From the NCBI GenBank assembly GCA_023437305.1, contig JAEZGN010000023.1:248001-312000 (forward strand): a stretch of 64,000 nucleotides of DNA. The letters are read 5' to 3'. Positions 28,258 through 37,530 of this stretch are shown piece by piece; the first letter of the stretch is position 1; every line of letters begins with the position of its first letter. The stretch is from Bacteroidota bacterium (GTDB lineage: Bacteria > Bacteroidota > Bacteroidia > Bacteroidales > Dysgonomonadaceae). Position numbers and translations under genes: made by a program. The notes under the pieces were generated by a model, which worked only from the letters and a program-made list of their open reading frames with translations, searched no databases and had not been told where the DNA came from.

Positions 28258-28644
28258 TTATTCGGGTTCATCGGTGTCAAGACAAAAGGGATGCCCTGCC
28301 GGATCGATCATTGTTCTTGAAGTTCTGAAATATTGTTCGCTAACAAGTTTTGCTCCACATTGTATCGCAAATTGTACAGCTTCTTCCAGGTTATCCACAT
28401 AAAAGTCTAAATGTAGCATTTGCCCTTGTTTCCCTTCTTGCCATGGCCACACAGGAGGAGTATAGTTTTCTACTTCCTGAAAAGCTATTACCATGCCGGT
28501 GGGAGATGTTATAGCTGCCCAACCATTTGCATGAGGATGCGTGCATTCCCATTTTAAGATTTTGCTATAAAACTCGGACATAACTCCTGCATCGGCACAA
28601 TCGATTACAATATTTATTCTTTTTATGAAAGCTTTTGTTTTCAT
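28258..28644 (-). CDS. VOC-fold protein (glyoxalase-like)
   Basis: A 128-residue single-domain protein of the Glyoxalase_6 type: INIVIDCADAGVMSEFYSKI at the N-terminus and RTMIDPAGHPFCLDTDEP at the C-terminus, with HLDFYVDNLEEAVQFA starting the second module. Such proteins are common and rarely characterised; a dioxygenase or binding role is possible. It faces coaA with a 13-base gap between stops and is separated from galM upstream by a hairpin terminator, so it is probably its own unit. Confidence 0.8.
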   Translation of the reverse strand: MKTKAFIKRINIVIDCADAGVMSEFYSKILKWECTHPHANGWAAITSPTGMVIAFQEVENYTPPVWPWQEGKQGQMLHLDFYVDNLEEAVQFAIQCGAKLVSEQYFRTSRTMIDPAGHPFCLDTDEPE

Positions 28645-28712
28645 GTTGCAGAATTAAGGAATTATATGTTTGTGTTCCATCAAATAATATCTTATTTAAT
28701 TTATGAATAAGA

Positions 28713-28756
28713 ATGGAGCGAAAAGGCATCTTTTATTGATGTATTCTTCGCTCCAT
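28713..28756 (-). terminator. Hairpin terminator after galM
   Basis: ATGGAGCGAA (28713-28722) pairs with TTCGCTCCAT (28747-28756) over 10 bp, with further pairing inside (GCATC with GATGT). It lies 20 bases past the galM stop. Confidence 0.6.
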
Positions 28757-28775
28757 CTTGAATGACAAAGGTTAT

Positions 28776-29852
28776 TTATTTCTTTATTGTAAATCGATGT
28801 ACAGTTTTGCTTTTGAAGGTTTCTCCTGGTCTGAGTATTACACTCGGATATTCCGGTTTATTGATGCTGTCCGGGAAATGTTGAGTTTCGAAGCATACCG
28901 CTGCACGCATCGGATAACGGTGTCCGTGTTTTCCTTCAAAATTTCCTGTCATCCAGTTACCAGTATATATCTGAACACCCGGTTCGGTAGTCGAAATGTT
29001 CATTTGGATTCCTGACTTGGGAGAAAGGCATTCTACTGCTAAGGCCAATTCATCCTCTTTTTTGTCCAATACCATTGTATGGTCGTAGCCTTTCCCGAAA
29101 TGCAACTGTTCGAAGTCTTCTTCAATTCGTTCTCCAATCGTATGAGGAGTAGTGAATTCGAATGGAGTTCCTTTTACAGGTTCAGCTTTTCCGTAAGGAA
29201 TCGCAGTATCGTCCGTTGGAAGATAGTTAGAGGCATGCATTACCAGAATATGATCGTTGATAGTAGGATCTCCTTCGCCCGAAAGATTGAAGTATGAATG
29301 ATTTGTAAGATTCAAAATAGTCGCCTTATCTGTTGTGGCTTCGTAGTCTATATCAAACGAATTGTCATCCGTCAACTTATAGATCATTTTTACATTCAGA
29401 TTGCCCGGAAAACCTTCTTCTCCGTCTTTGGATAAATATGTCAACTCCAGTGTTTGTTGATCTGTTTGTTTTGCATCCCATACCACTGCATTGAAGCCTT
29501 TCAGCCCACCATGTAGATTATTGGGCCCATTGTTTATTGCCAATTCGTAGGTTATGCCATCGAGCGTGAATTTTCCTTTGGCAATACGGTTTCCTGTTCG
29601 TCCGCATACAGCCCCAAAGTATGGCTCTTCAGAGTTTAGGTACTCGTTCAGATTGTTATGTCCGAGTACAATATCGGTCAGTTCGCCGTTTTTGTCAGGT
29701 ACTGATAAGGATACTATTTTTGCTCCGTAATTAATGACGGTTGCTTCCAATCCATTCTTGTTGGATAGCACGTACATTTTTACATCTTTCCCATCTACTT
29801 TTCCGGAGAAGTCTGTTGGATTCAATTTTGATTTGGTTAATTCTGTTTGCAT
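28776..29852 (-). CDS. galM: Aldose 1-epimerase (mutarotase)
   Basis: Interconverts alpha and beta anomers of galactose or glucose, feeding the Leloir pathway. The 358-residue protein has the family motifs GRTGNRIAKGKF (near 85), NNGPNNLHGGLKGFNAVVW with the catalytic His, LNLTNHSYFNLSGEG with the second catalytic His (about 190) and VQIYTGNWM. The catalytic Glu appears in VCFETQHFPDSIN. No signal peptide is present, so it is cytoplasmic. No galK or sugar transporter lies beside it, unlike many Bacteroides gal loci. Confidence 0.94.
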   Translation of the reverse strand: MQTELTKSKLNPTDFSGKVDGKDVKMYVLSNKNGLEATVINYGAKIVSLSVPDKNGELTDIVLGHNNLNEYLNSEEPYFGAVCGRTGNRIAKGKFTLDGITYELAINNGPNNLHGGLKGFNAVVWDAKQTDQQTLELTYLSKDGEEGFPGNLNVKMIYKLTDDNSFDIDYEATTDKATILNLTNHSYFNLSGEGDPTINDHILVMHASNYLPTDDTAIPYGKAEPVKGTPFEFTTPHTIGERIEEDFEQLHFGKGYDHTMVLDKKEDELALAVECLSPKSGIQMNISTTEPGVQIYTGNWMTGNFEGKHGHRYPMRAAVCFETQHFPDSINKPEYPSVILRPGETFKSKTVHRFTIKK

Positions 29853-29897
29853 GATATTTTATTAAGTTATATGAGCCTTTGTAATAAATGATAAACA

Positions 29898-29905
29898 CAA
29901 ATATA
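29898..29905 (-). promoter_or_regulatory. -7 box of galM
   Basis: Reverse-strand TATATTTG matches TAnnTTTG exactly, 46 bases before the galM start. Confidence 0.5.
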
Positions 29906-29970
29906 AGGCTATTTTTAACAAAAAATATTTTTCCTCCCCTGAATGTCAATCTAACGATATATAAAAAAAT

Positions 29971-30110
29971 AAAATGGCGATGCTTACATGTCGAACCTGT
30001 ATAGTGATTGGCGTGGCAAATGTTGTGATATTTATCATCTTTTAGGTAACGGCTGAGAGAGTCGAGAGTGGGCTTAGTTCGATGAAAGTGCTTCAAAGTC
30101 TTAAATTAAA
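29971..30110. other. Base-composition island between galM and ftsX
   Basis: The 430-base gap 29853-30282 is AT-rich except for this stretch, which is visibly richer in G and C and has long partly open frames on both strands. Pairing seen on the + strand: TCGAAC (29991-29996) with GTTCGA (30077-30082), enclosing the small hairpin CGGCT/AGTCG (30050-30054 with 30060-30064). On the reverse strand it is followed by a T run (29970 down). It may be a structured RNA or a relic gene; I recognise neither. Confidence 0.3.
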
Positions 30111-30282
30111 CTATAAGCCAAAACAAATGGTGTTTTAATAGTGTTTATTCTATAATTGCAAAGAACTATTTATTAAAAAAGATGAAAATACTACTGTAAG
30201 ATGTATTTATTTTGTTTCTTTGCAGCGAATTTGGGTGTTTTGTACTCATTCACTAAATACTACTTATTTGTCTTTGTACAAT

Positions 30283-31176
30283 ATGTCTGATAAGCATCAG
30301 TATAAAACGATATCACTATTTACTACAGGGGTCATTACTACGATTAGTATAACTCTTGTTCTTTTTCTTTTGGGTTTGACTTTTTTAGTAGGATTTACTG
30401 CTAAAGGCATAGGTTCGTATCTGAAAGAAAATATGGGTATATCGATAGAGCTTGCAGGAAATGTAGATGATGCTTCTATCACGAAGATACAGAAAAATTT
30501 GAATACAAATCCGTATGTTAAGTCTGTCGTGTATATCAGCAAAGATGAGGCGAAAAAACAATTGGTACAAGATCTTGGTCGTGATCCGGAAGAGGTGTTA
30601 GGATATAATCCTGCGCATGCCTATTTCGATGTGTTTATAAAGTCTGACTATGTCAATCCCGACAGTATAAAAAAAGTGGAAGCAAGCCTTAAGGTTCATA
30701 ATCTAAAAGGCGCTCAGATAGTGAATAATATCGTTTATAATGAAAGTGATATTATAAATGCAAACTCTAAGCTTTCTTTAATTGGAACTATATTGGCTAT
30801 ACTAGCTGTGATACTTGTGCTCATTTCGTTTACATTGATACGAAGCATTATCCAGCTGAATATATATTCGAAGAGATTTTTGATAAATACAATGCGATTG
30901 GTGGGTGCAACAAACTCTTTTATCCGATGGCCTTTTATGTGGCGTATGATAATCAGTGGTGTTGTTGCTGCTATCTTGGCAAATTTAGCTATTACGGGAG
31001 TAATATATTATATTACAAGCATAATTCCTGATATGCTGTCTATTGTGAAAATGTACGAATTGTTGATTGTATATGGGCTTGTCCTTATCTTTGGCATACT
31101 TATAGCGGCTTTTGCCACAGCATTTTCGGTGAATAGGTATTTAAGAATGACTACAAATAAACTTTATCACGTTTAA
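30283..31176 (+). CDS. ftsX: Cell division protein FtsX
   Basis: A 297-residue permease-like protein that with FtsE transmits divisome signals to peptidoglycan hydrolases. One membrane helix (about 20-45, TISITLVLFLLGLTFLVGFTA) precedes the extracytoplasmic domain (about 50-165), and three helices follow (about 175-200, 225-250, 265-290) with the signature RLVGATNSFIRWPFMWR. The ATG at 30283 (MSDKHQYKTISL) was chosen over an in-frame TTG at 30220 because it gives the normal short cytoplasmic N-terminus. ftsE is not next to it, as is common in Bacteroidetes. It heads a tight run to folK. Confidence 0.93.
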   Translation: MSDKHQYKTISLFTTGVITTISITLVLFLLGLTFLVGFTAKGIGSYLKENMGISIELAGNVDDASITKIQKNLNTNPYVKSVVYISKDEAKKQLVQDLGRDPEEVLGYNPAHAYFDVFIKSDYVNPDSIKKVEASLKVHNLKGAQIVNNIVYNESDIINANSKLSLIGTILAILAVILVLISFTLIRSIIQLNIYSKRFLINTMRLVGATNSFIRWPFMWRMIISGVVAAILANLAITGVIYYITSIIPDMLSIVKMYELLIVYGLVLIFGILIAAFATAFSVNRYLRMTTNKLYHV

Positions 31177-31182
31177 AAACAT

Positions 31183-31440
31183 ATGGATAAGAAAGATTTT
31201 GCTTTTGGCAAGCTGAATTACATCATTTGTGCTGTGTCGGTTGTAATTATTATAGTTGGATTTATCCTGATGACAGGGCCATCTTCCAGTATCGAGGGCG
31301 GATTTGAACCGGACATCTTTAGTGCTAAGAGAATCGTTGTGGCTCCAATGGTTTGTCTTGCAGGGTTCTTACTGATGATTGTCGGAATACTGTATCCTCG
31401 TCGTAAGAGTTTAGCTGAAGAGAACAAAGAGCACAACTGA
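31183..31440 (+). CDS. DUF3098 small membrane protein
   Basis: An 85-residue protein with two membrane helices (about 13-32 and 55-74) joined by a short loop with SSSIEGGFEPDIFSAKRI, and a charged C-terminus (PRRKSLAEENKEHN). It matches DUF3098, which is regularly found between ftsX and uppP in Bacteroidetes. The position 6 bases after ftsX suggests a role in division or envelope synthesis, but none has been read from sequence. Confidence 0.9.
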   Translation: MDKKDFAFGKLNYIICAVSVVIIIVGFILMTGPSSSIEGGFEPDIFSAKRIVVAPMVCLAGFLLMIVGILYPRRKSLAEENKEHN

Positions 31441-31465
31441 TTAATTACAAAACTTATAAATAACG

Positions 31466-32335
31466 ATGAGTATTTTTGAGGCAATTATAATTGCTATTGT
31501 AGAAGGACTTACCGAGTTTCTTCCTGTATCGTCAACCGGGCATATGATTATTGCTCAAAGTCTTTTAGGGATCGAAAGTAGCGAATTTGTAAAGGCTTTC
31601 ACTGTTATTATACAATTTGGTGCGATTTTGTCTGTGATTGTTTTATACTGGAACCGCTTTTTTCGCTTTAGGAATGATAGACTAAGGGCGGATTTTAAAA
31701 ACATATTCAGCTATTTGTTTTATAAATTAGAGTTCTATTGGAAATTGCTGATCGGTTTTGTTCCGGCTGCTTTTTTAGGATTGATATTTAGTGATAAAAT
31801 AGATGAATTGCTCGAAAGTGTAACAGTTGTAGCTATCATGTTGGTGCTTGGCGGTATTGTGATGCTGTTTGTAGATAAATGGTTTAATAAGCCGAAAGAA
31901 GACTCACAGGAAATAACATATAAGAATGCGTTTATAATCGGTTTTTTTCAGTGTATAGCTATGATTCCCGGAGTGTCTCGTTCTATGGCTACCATAGTAG
32001 GGGGGATGAGTCAGGGTTTGAGTAGAAAAAATGCAGCAGAATTTTCCTTCTTCCTTGCAGTGCCTACAATGGCTGCTGCTACCGGATGGAAAGTGTATAA
32101 GCTGATAAAAGCACCCAATGGAGGAGCATTTGATTTTGATTTCAGCATATTACTGGATAATATGACTGTGCTTATAATAGGAAATGTAGTAGCGTTTATC
32201 GTAGCGCTGTTGGCTATCAAATTCTTTATAGGATTTGTAACCAAGTATGGATTTAAACTTTTTGGCTGGTATAGAATTGTAGTTGGAGGAATTATTCTTA
32301 TCCTTATGCTGGCAGGACACGAATTAACAGTATAA
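31466..32335 (+). CDS. uppP: Undecaprenyl-diphosphatase
   Basis: Recycles the lipid carrier of cell-wall and O-antigen synthesis by dephosphorylating undecaprenyl diphosphate; overproduction gives bacitracin resistance (BacA). The 289-residue protein has about eight helices and both family signatures: EGLTEFLPVSSTGHMIIA (about 13-30), with the catalytic Glu and the PxSSxGH element, and PGVSRSMATIVGG (about 172-184). Its stop shares one base with the truB start (TAATG). Confidence 0.95.
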   Translation: MSIFEAIIIAIVEGLTEFLPVSSTGHMIIAQSLLGIESSEFVKAFTVIIQFGAILSVIVLYWNRFFRFRNDRLRADFKNIFSYLFYKLEFYWKLLIGFVPAAFLGLIFSDKIDELLESVTVVAIMLVLGGIVMLFVDKWFNKPKEDSQEITYKNAFIIGFFQCIAMIPGVSRSMATIVGGMSQGLSRKNAAEFSFFLAVPTMAAATGWKVYKLIKAPNGGAFDFDFSILLDNMTVLIIGNVVAFIVALLAIKFFIGFVTKYGFKLFGWYRIVVGGIILILMLAGHELTV

Positions 32336-33030
32336 TGGATTTTATATCAGGAGAGGTCTTATATATAAATAAGCCACTAAATTGGACATCATTCACCCTC
32401 GTGCGCAAATTGAGAAACAAATTATGCCGCAAGCTGGGTGTCAAGAAATTAAAAGTCGGTCATGCCGGCACCCTAGACCCGTTGGCTACGGGTGTTATGA
32501 TCGTTTGTACAGGGAAAAAGACAAAGTTGATAGAATCGTTTCAATATCAGACTAAAGAATATATTGCAACGATCAAGCTTGGAGAAACAACTCCTTCATT
32601 TGATTTGGAAACAGCAGTAGATGGAGTCTTCCCCGTAGAACATATAACCAAGGAACTGGTAGAGGCTAAACTTAAAGATTTTATTGGAGAAATAGAGCAA
32701 GTGCCGCCAACATATTCAGCCTGTAAGGTGGATGGAAAAAGGGCATACGAATTTGCGAGAGAAGGACAGGACGTAGAGTTGAAACCAAAGTTGTTGGTTA
32801 TAGACGAAATCGAGCTTCTCGACTATTCCTTTCCCGAAATAAAAGTTAGAGTGGTATGTAGCAAGGGTACATACATCAGAGCTTTGGCTCGAGATATTGG
32901 AGTTGCGTTAGGCTCAGGTGCACATCTTACCGCACTGGAGCGAACACGAATAGGAGAGGTTACTCTTGATCAGTGTATTGAGGGAAGCCAGATAGAAGAA
33001 TTTGTGGACGCACTAATTATTGATAAATAA
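32335..33030 (+). CDS. truB: tRNA pseudouridine-55 synthase
   Basis: Makes pseudouridine 55 in the T-loop of tRNAs. The 231-residue enzyme carries the catalytic Asp in KVGHAGTLDPLATGVMIV (about 42-59), the substrate loop TKEYIATIKLGETTPSFD, and CSKGTYIRALARDIG near 180. Shorter than E. coli TruB: it lacks the C-terminal PUA domain, as usual in Bacteroidetes. It overlaps uppP by one base and is followed 19 bases later by queA. Confidence 0.95.
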   Translation: MDFISGEVLYINKPLNWTSFTLVRKLRNKLCRKLGVKKLKVGHAGTLDPLATGVMIVCTGKKTKLIESFQYQTKEYIATIKLGETTPSFDLETAVDGVFPVEHITKELVEAKLKDFIGEIEQVPPTYSACKVDGKRAYEFAREGQDVELKPKLLVIDEIELLDYSFPEIKVRVVCSKGTYIRALARDIGVALGSGAHLTALERTRIGEVTLDQCIEGSQIEEFVDALIIDK

Positions 33031-33049
33031 TAAATTTAGATAAAGAAAC

Positions 33050-34099
33050 ATGAAACTTTCTCAATTCAGATTTGATCTTCCAGAGGAATTGATCGCCACT
33101 CATCCGTCCAAGAACAGGGATGAGTCACGCTTGTTGGTTGTCAACCGTAAAACCGGGGGTATTGAACACAAAAGTTTTAAGGATATTATTGAATACTTCG
33201 ACGATAAAGATGTTTTTGTTTTCAACGATACGAAAGTCTTTCCTGCCCGTTTATATGGAAATAAGGAGAAGACTGGAGCTACAATAGAGGTATTCTTACT
33301 GCGTGAGTTAAACGAGGAATTCCATCTGTGGGATGTACTTGTTGATCCTGCGCGTAAAATACGTATAGGAAATAAATTGTATTTTGGTGACGATGACTCA
33401 ATGGTTGCCGAAGTTATAGATAATACAACTTCTCGTGGGCGTACACTTCGTTTTTTGTACGATGGTCCATCCGAAGAGTTCAGAAAAGCGCTTTATGCAC
33501 TTGGTGAAACTCCAATACCTAAATACTTGAACAGAGGTGAAGAACCTGAGGATAAAGATCGCTATCAGACTATATTCGCCAAAAACGAAGGTGCCGTTGT
33601 GGCTCCTGCTGCCGGCCTTCACTTTAGCCGTGAGTTAATGAAACGCTTAGAAATTAAAGGTGTTCATTTTGCATATATAACTTTGCACTCGGGCTTGGGT
33701 AATTATAGAGATATTGATGTAGAAGATCTGACAAAGCATAAAATGGACTCGGAGCAATTGCTTATTACTCAGGAAGCGGCAGATATTGTCAACAAAGCAA
33801 AAGATGAAAGTCGCAGAGTATGTGCTGTTGGTACTTCGGTGATGAGAGCTATCGAAACAATAGTAAGTACAGATGGTTACCTGAAAACAAATGAAGGATG
33901 GACAAATAAGTTTATTTTCCCTCCGTATGATTTTGGTATAGCCGACTCTATGGTTACTAATTTTCATTTGCCTCAGTCAACATTGTTGATGATGACTGCA
34001 GCATTCGGCGGATATGACCGCATAATGGATATATATGAAATCGCTGTAAAGGAAAAATATAAATTCGGAACTTACGGAGACGCAATGCTTATCATTTGA
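33050..34099 (+). CDS. queA: S-adenosylmethionine:tRNA ribosyltransferase-isomerase
   Basis: Transfers the ribosyl group of SAM to preQ1-tRNA to make epoxyqueuosine, the penultimate step of queuosine synthesis. The 349-residue length is normal. Visible motifs: FDLPEELIATHPSKNRDESR at the N-terminus, VFNDTKVFPARLYG, DRYQTIFAKNEGAVVAPAAG and FIFPPYDFGIADSMVTNFHL with LPQSTLLMM near the C-terminus. The stop overlaps the folK start by one base (TGATG). Confidence 0.96.
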   Translation: MKLSQFRFDLPEELIATHPSKNRDESRLLVVNRKTGGIEHKSFKDIIEYFDDKDVFVFNDTKVFPARLYGNKEKTGATIEVFLLRELNEEFHLWDVLVDPARKIRIGNKLYFGDDDSMVAEVIDNTTSRGRTLRFLYDGPSEEFRKALYALGETPIPKYLNRGEEPEDKDRYQTIFAKNEGAVVAPAAGLHFSRELMKRLEIKGVHFAYITLHSGLGNYRDIDVEDLTKHKMDSEQLLITQEAADIVNKAKDESRRVCAVGTSVMRAIETIVSTDGYLKTNEGWTNKFIFPPYDFGIADSMVTNFHLPQSTLLMMTAAFGGYDRIMDIYEIAVKEKYKFGTYGDAMLII

Positions 34100-34602
34100 T
34101 GATACTCGAAAAAGAAAAAAGGTATAATGTTTATCTGGGACTTGGCTCCAACTTGGGAGACCGTGGTGAAAATCTGGATAATGCAATAGATTATATAGAA
34201 GAGCGGATTGGCGAGGTGATCGCCACTTCCGCTTTTTATATTACCGAGCCTGTAGGCTTTGAGTCTGCTAATCAGTTCTTGAATGCTGCATGCAAGGTGG
34301 AGACTAAACTTACTCCGCTTGAAGTGTTGCAAGCCACTCAGTGGATCGAAAAAAAGATGGGGCGAGATGTTAAATCTCAGGATCAGAGATATACCGACCG
34401 GATTATAGATATTGATGTCTTGTTATACGAAGATGTAATTCTGGATTCTTCTGATTTGAAATTACCGCACCCTCATATTCAAGAAAGGTCTTTTGTATTA
34501 TTTCCTCTAGCTGAGATTGCAGGCGAATACATGCATCCGATTCTGCATAAGACAATCAATCAATTAAAGGATGCCGTAGTGCCACCGACTTCCATAGTGT
34601 AA
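34099..34602 (+). CDS. folK: 2-amino-4-hydroxy-6-hydroxymethyldihydropteridine pyrophosphokinase
   Basis: Pyrophosphorylates the pterin precursor of folate. The 167-residue protein shows YLGLGSNLGDRGENL at the N-terminus and the family signature around RYTDRIIDIDVLLYED (two metal-binding Asp), then LPHPHIQERSFVLFPL. The ATG at 34099 overlaps the queA stop by one base; an upstream TTG at 34096 is in frame but not needed. It ends the operon; a strong terminator follows. Confidence 0.94.
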   Translation: MILEKEKRYNVYLGLGSNLGDRGENLDNAIDYIEERIGEVIATSAFYITEPVGFESANQFLNAACKVETKLTPLEVLQATQWIEKKMGRDVKSQDQRYTDRIIDIDVLLYEDVILDSSDLKLPHPHIQERSFVLFPLAEIAGEYMHPILHKTINQLKDAVVPPTSIV

Positions 34603-34636
34603 ATAAGGGATAGGATTATTTTATTGATAATATATA

Positions 34637-34673
34637 AATCAGCAGTTGACAATAAAACTGCTGATTTTTTTTT
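34637..34673 (+). terminator. Intrinsic terminator after folK
   Basis: AATCAGCAGTT (34637-34647) pairs perfectly with AACTGCTGATT (34656-34666), followed by a run of nine or more T. Confidence 0.9.
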
Positions 34674-34725
34674 ATATGATTTCCTTATAAATTATGACTG
34701 AAGTCAAAACTTTCTTGATGGCTGT

Positions 34726-36180
34726 CTATTGCTCATTTGCTGAATGAGAGAAAAATGCAGGGAAGGTAACCGTGCTCTCATTATGGTATCTGTCTGAAGC
34801 TGTTACGGTATAATAATACCCAAAATCGCCCTCTTTGATTGTAAAAGCATAGCTATTTGTTCGTAGACCTGTTGATAATATATTACCTGCATTATTAGTG
34901 TCCACAGGTTCTTTATCTGATACATATATGGTATATGTGTAATCCCCATCTGCTGTCGGCGGATTCCATTTAATGTTTAGCTTGTTGTCTTTGTCTTTAA
35001 AGACTTGCAAATCAGTTGGAGAATTGGGCGCAATGTTGTTTAGCCATGTCAATGGCGGTAGCTTGGCCGGAGTAGGGTAGTAGGTGTGTATAGAGTCTAA
35101 AACCCCTTTTAGATTGCTGAGAACATTTGCTGTTCTGAAATATGCTGCTCCGGGAATCTTTTTATCCCGAATGTATTGCATTTGGTTAGTAATATCTTGT
35201 AACGGCCACTTTAATTCATCCATCTGATAAACACCCAATCCGGGAGCAATAAGCCGTCCGTTACTATTTGCAATCCAGTCGTTAAGGAACGGATAGAAAT
35301 AATGATCACGGTAATACATCATTGGGAAAAGCAGGTCATGCTTTCCACTTTTCAGCCAATGTCCTGCATCCTGAAATACTGTTTCGTAGGCTGTCCAGCC
35401 GTCGTTAGGTGCTACCTCCGGCAGAACTTTATATCTGCCTAAAGGGGAGCTGCTCAGTTGTACCCATTTTTTTAGAGCCTTCACCGTGTCGTATGCTTCG
35501 CTGATCAGCTTGTTGATATTTTCCCTACGCCAATCGTATAGACTCATCCCGTTTCCATATTTTCGGTAGGTATCGTCATCGGGAAATTTTCGGGAGTTGC
35601 TCGGATAGCGGATATAATCGAAATGAATACCGTCTACATCATAATTCTGAACGATCTCCTTTACTATAGATACTATCAGATTGCGTGTTTCGGGCATTCC
35701 GGGATCGAGATACCATCTTTCTCCTATAGCCTTATAATATGATGGTTTGTTTTGCACAACTGTGGCTTTTCTTCGCCTGCCTTTGCCTGTGTATCGCACT
35801 GTGGCTTTATCCATAGGATAGGCTATAACCCATGCATGGCACTCCATCCCTCTCTTGTGGCATTCTTCTATAGCGAAGGCCAACGGGTCGAAATTGTCTT
35901 CATGATTGAAGTATGAGCTGAGGGGCTCTATCTTAGACCGATAAAAAACATATCCTTGTGCTCTTGCCTGAAAGAGGACCGTATTGAAATTCGCTTCCTG
36001 TAATTTATCCAGAATCTTTTTTAATTGTTCTTTCTGAGCCTTAACGCTGGTATGCTGGGCAGGCCAGTCGAGACCCCAGTTTGTTGTTAGCCAAACGGCA
36101 CGTATTTCGGTGGCAGGAGCCTGAGAAAATATATATATAGGAAGTAATAAAAGTAGAAATAAGAGGTGGAACGGTTTCAT
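34726..36180 (-). CDS. Family 10-like glycosylhydrolase (GHL10/YngK type)
   Basis: A 484-residue exported protein. Signal peptide (1-20, LLFLLLLLPIYIFSQA), then the GHL10/DUF187 barrel (about 25-375) beginning TEIRAVWLTTNWGLDWP, with FNTVLFQARAQGYVFY, HAWVIAYPMD, NYDVDGIHFDYIRYPS and YRDHYFYPFLNDW, and a C-terminal fibronectin-III-like domain (about 385-480). Conserved acidic residues in DGIHFDYIRYP are candidate catalytic groups. Relatives act on peptidoglycan-derived or other glycans but are poorly defined. It lies 3 bases after tldE on the same strand and is surely co-transcribed. Confidence 0.88.
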   Translation of the reverse strand: MKPFHLLFLLLLLPIYIFSQAPATEIRAVWLTTNWGLDWPAQHTSVKAQKEQLKKILDKLQEANFNTVLFQARAQGYVFYRSKIEPLSSYFNHEDNFDPLAFAIEECHKRGMECHAWVIAYPMDKATVRYTGKGRRRKATVVQNKPSYYKAIGERWYLDPGMPETRNLIVSIVKEIVQNYDVDGIHFDYIRYPSNSRKFPDDDTYRKYGNGMSLYDWRRENINKLISEAYDTVKALKKWVQLSSSPLGRYKVLPEVAPNDGWTAYETVFQDAGHWLKSGKHDLLFPMMYYRDHYFYPFLNDWIANSNGRLIAPGLGVYQMDELKWPLQDITNQMQYIRDKKIPGAAYFRTANVLSNLKGVLDSIHTYYPTPAKLPPLTWLNNIAPNSPTDLQVFKDKDNKLNIKWNPPTADGDYTYTIYVSDKEPVDTNNAGNILSTGLRTNSYAFTIKEGDFGYYYTVTASDRYHNESTVTFPAFFSHSANEQ

Positions 36181-36183
36181 ATT

Positions 36184-37503
36184 CTATAATCCGCTAAAGT
36201 TTACATTGTTGAATAAAAGCGATGGAATGCGCCAAGAGGAAGTCTCGCGGGGATCGTTTCCCACTTCTGTAAGACTCTCCCAAAGAGACAGCATATTTCC
36301 GGTTATGTTCATTTCTCCTAAAGGTGTAGAAATCTTTCCGTTTTCGATCAAGAAGCCCTCTATGCCAAACGAAAAATCTCCGGTGGTAGGGTTGCTGTTG
36401 CCTCCGTTGAAGTTGGTAACCCATATTCCTTTTTGCACAGATGCTAAAATGGCATCGAAACCTCTTTCTCCCAAAGACATTTGAAGAATAGACGGGGAAG
36501 ATATGGTAGGTGCTACTCCCATTTTCAGAGAATTGTATGTGTCTATGAAATAATTTTGCAGAATACCTTTCTCTACAATTGTTCTATCTTTTGTCTCTAT
36601 GCCTTCACCATCAAACCATCGGGCACCAAAGGAGCGTTTTATATGAGGTGTATCGTAAAGGGTAAAGATATCAGCCGTTATCTTTTCTCCCATTTTGTTC
36701 AATAGGAAAGAATTTTTCTGTTGAAGTGCTGTTCCGTACATTGCACTGATAAGCGGAGATAATATGCGCGACGAAGTAGTATTGTCTAACAACATATCAT
36801 ACTTGCCCGATTTTATCTTCTGTTGTCCGATCTTGCGTAATGCTCTGTTGAATGCAATTTTTGCTATCCCATTTTTTTTCAGATCTTCCCAATATACAGC
36901 ACTGTCGTACCAGAAGGATTCGGCACGAGCGTCACCATCCGTTTTCAGCGATACTTCTACCATCAGGTTATACGCAGAGTCTACACATTCGGCTTCAAAT
37001 CCATTGCTGGCAATCATATATTCTGCTCCTACACCATCATCGTATGCCGAGGTGACAGAGATTATACGGTTGTCACTATCGCGTATCTCTTCTACAGACT
37101 GCTTTATGAGATCTAACTTCTCGCTTGTAGGGATAGAGTCAAAACTTCCATCATAAAGGTCTAAATCGGTTTCGTCTCCTCTGAAATATCTTTGCTTGTC
37201 GGGCAGTTGGCGAAAAGGGTCTTCCGACAAATATTTGGTAGACGTGATACCTTCTTTTATAAAAGACTCTAATCCTGCCTTTTCTATCCTATTGGTAGAG
37301 AATGAGCCGTACCTGCCATCTATAAATAACTCGATATAAAGCTTATTTTCACTGCTTTGGTGAAGTTTATCTAATTGAGTGTTTCTGTATTCAAAAGAGT
37401 TGTTGTTTGCTGTGATCACTGAAACCCGAGCTCCTTGACATCCATTTGCCAGAGCCAGTTCCATAGACCATTGGGCAATATCTTTGTGTTGCTTACTTAT
37501 CAT
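36184..37503 (-). CDS. TldD/PmbA family protein (TldE-like)
   Basis: A 439-residue member of the TldD/PmbA (modulator of DNA gyrase) family; TldD-TldE is a heterodimeric protease that degrades unfolded or modified peptides. The ATG at 37503 (MISKQHKDIAQW) is placed right after an exact promoter box; an in-frame upstream start at 37533 would lie inside or before that box. The family's HExxxH metal motif, which marks TldD, is absent, so this is the TldE-type partner. No tldD lies within the window. C-terminal conserved segments NGGNSNPTTGDFSFGIEGFL and EMNITGNML are present. Confidence 0.87.
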   Translation of the reverse strand: MISKQHKDIAQWSMELALANGCQGARVSVITANNNSFEYRNTQLDKLHQSSENKLYIELFIDGRYGSFSTNRIEKAGLESFIKEGITSTKYLSEDPFRQLPDKQRYFRGDETDLDLYDGSFDSIPTSEKLDLIKQSVEEIRDSDNRIISVTSAYDDGVGAEYMIASNGFEAECVDSAYNLMVEVSLKTDGDARAESFWYDSAVYWEDLKKNGIAKIAFNRALRKIGQQKIKSGKYDMLLDNTTSSRILSPLISAMYGTALQQKNSFLLNKMGEKITADIFTLYDTPHIKRSFGARWFDGEGIETKDRTIVEKGILQNYFIDTYNSLKMGVAPTISSPSILQMSLGERGFDAILASVQKGIWVTNFNGGNSNPTTGDFSFGIEGFLIENGKISTPLGEMNITGNMLSLWESLTEVGNDPRETSSWRIPSLLFNNVNFSGL

Positions 37504-37522
37504 ATCTTTGTTGTTGTGGATG

Positions 37523-37530
37523 CAAAAATA
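37523..37530 (-). promoter_or_regulatory. -7 box of the tldE/glycosylhydrolase operon
   Basis: Reverse-strand TATTTTTG matches TAnnTTTG exactly, 19 bases before the ATG at 37503. Confidence 0.55.

Noticed and set aside
30050..30070. CTGAGA sequence resembling part of a TPP riboswitch upstream of ftsX
   Set aside because: The other conserved parts (ACCC and the CCTGATCTGG region) are absent, and ftsX is not a thiamine gene.
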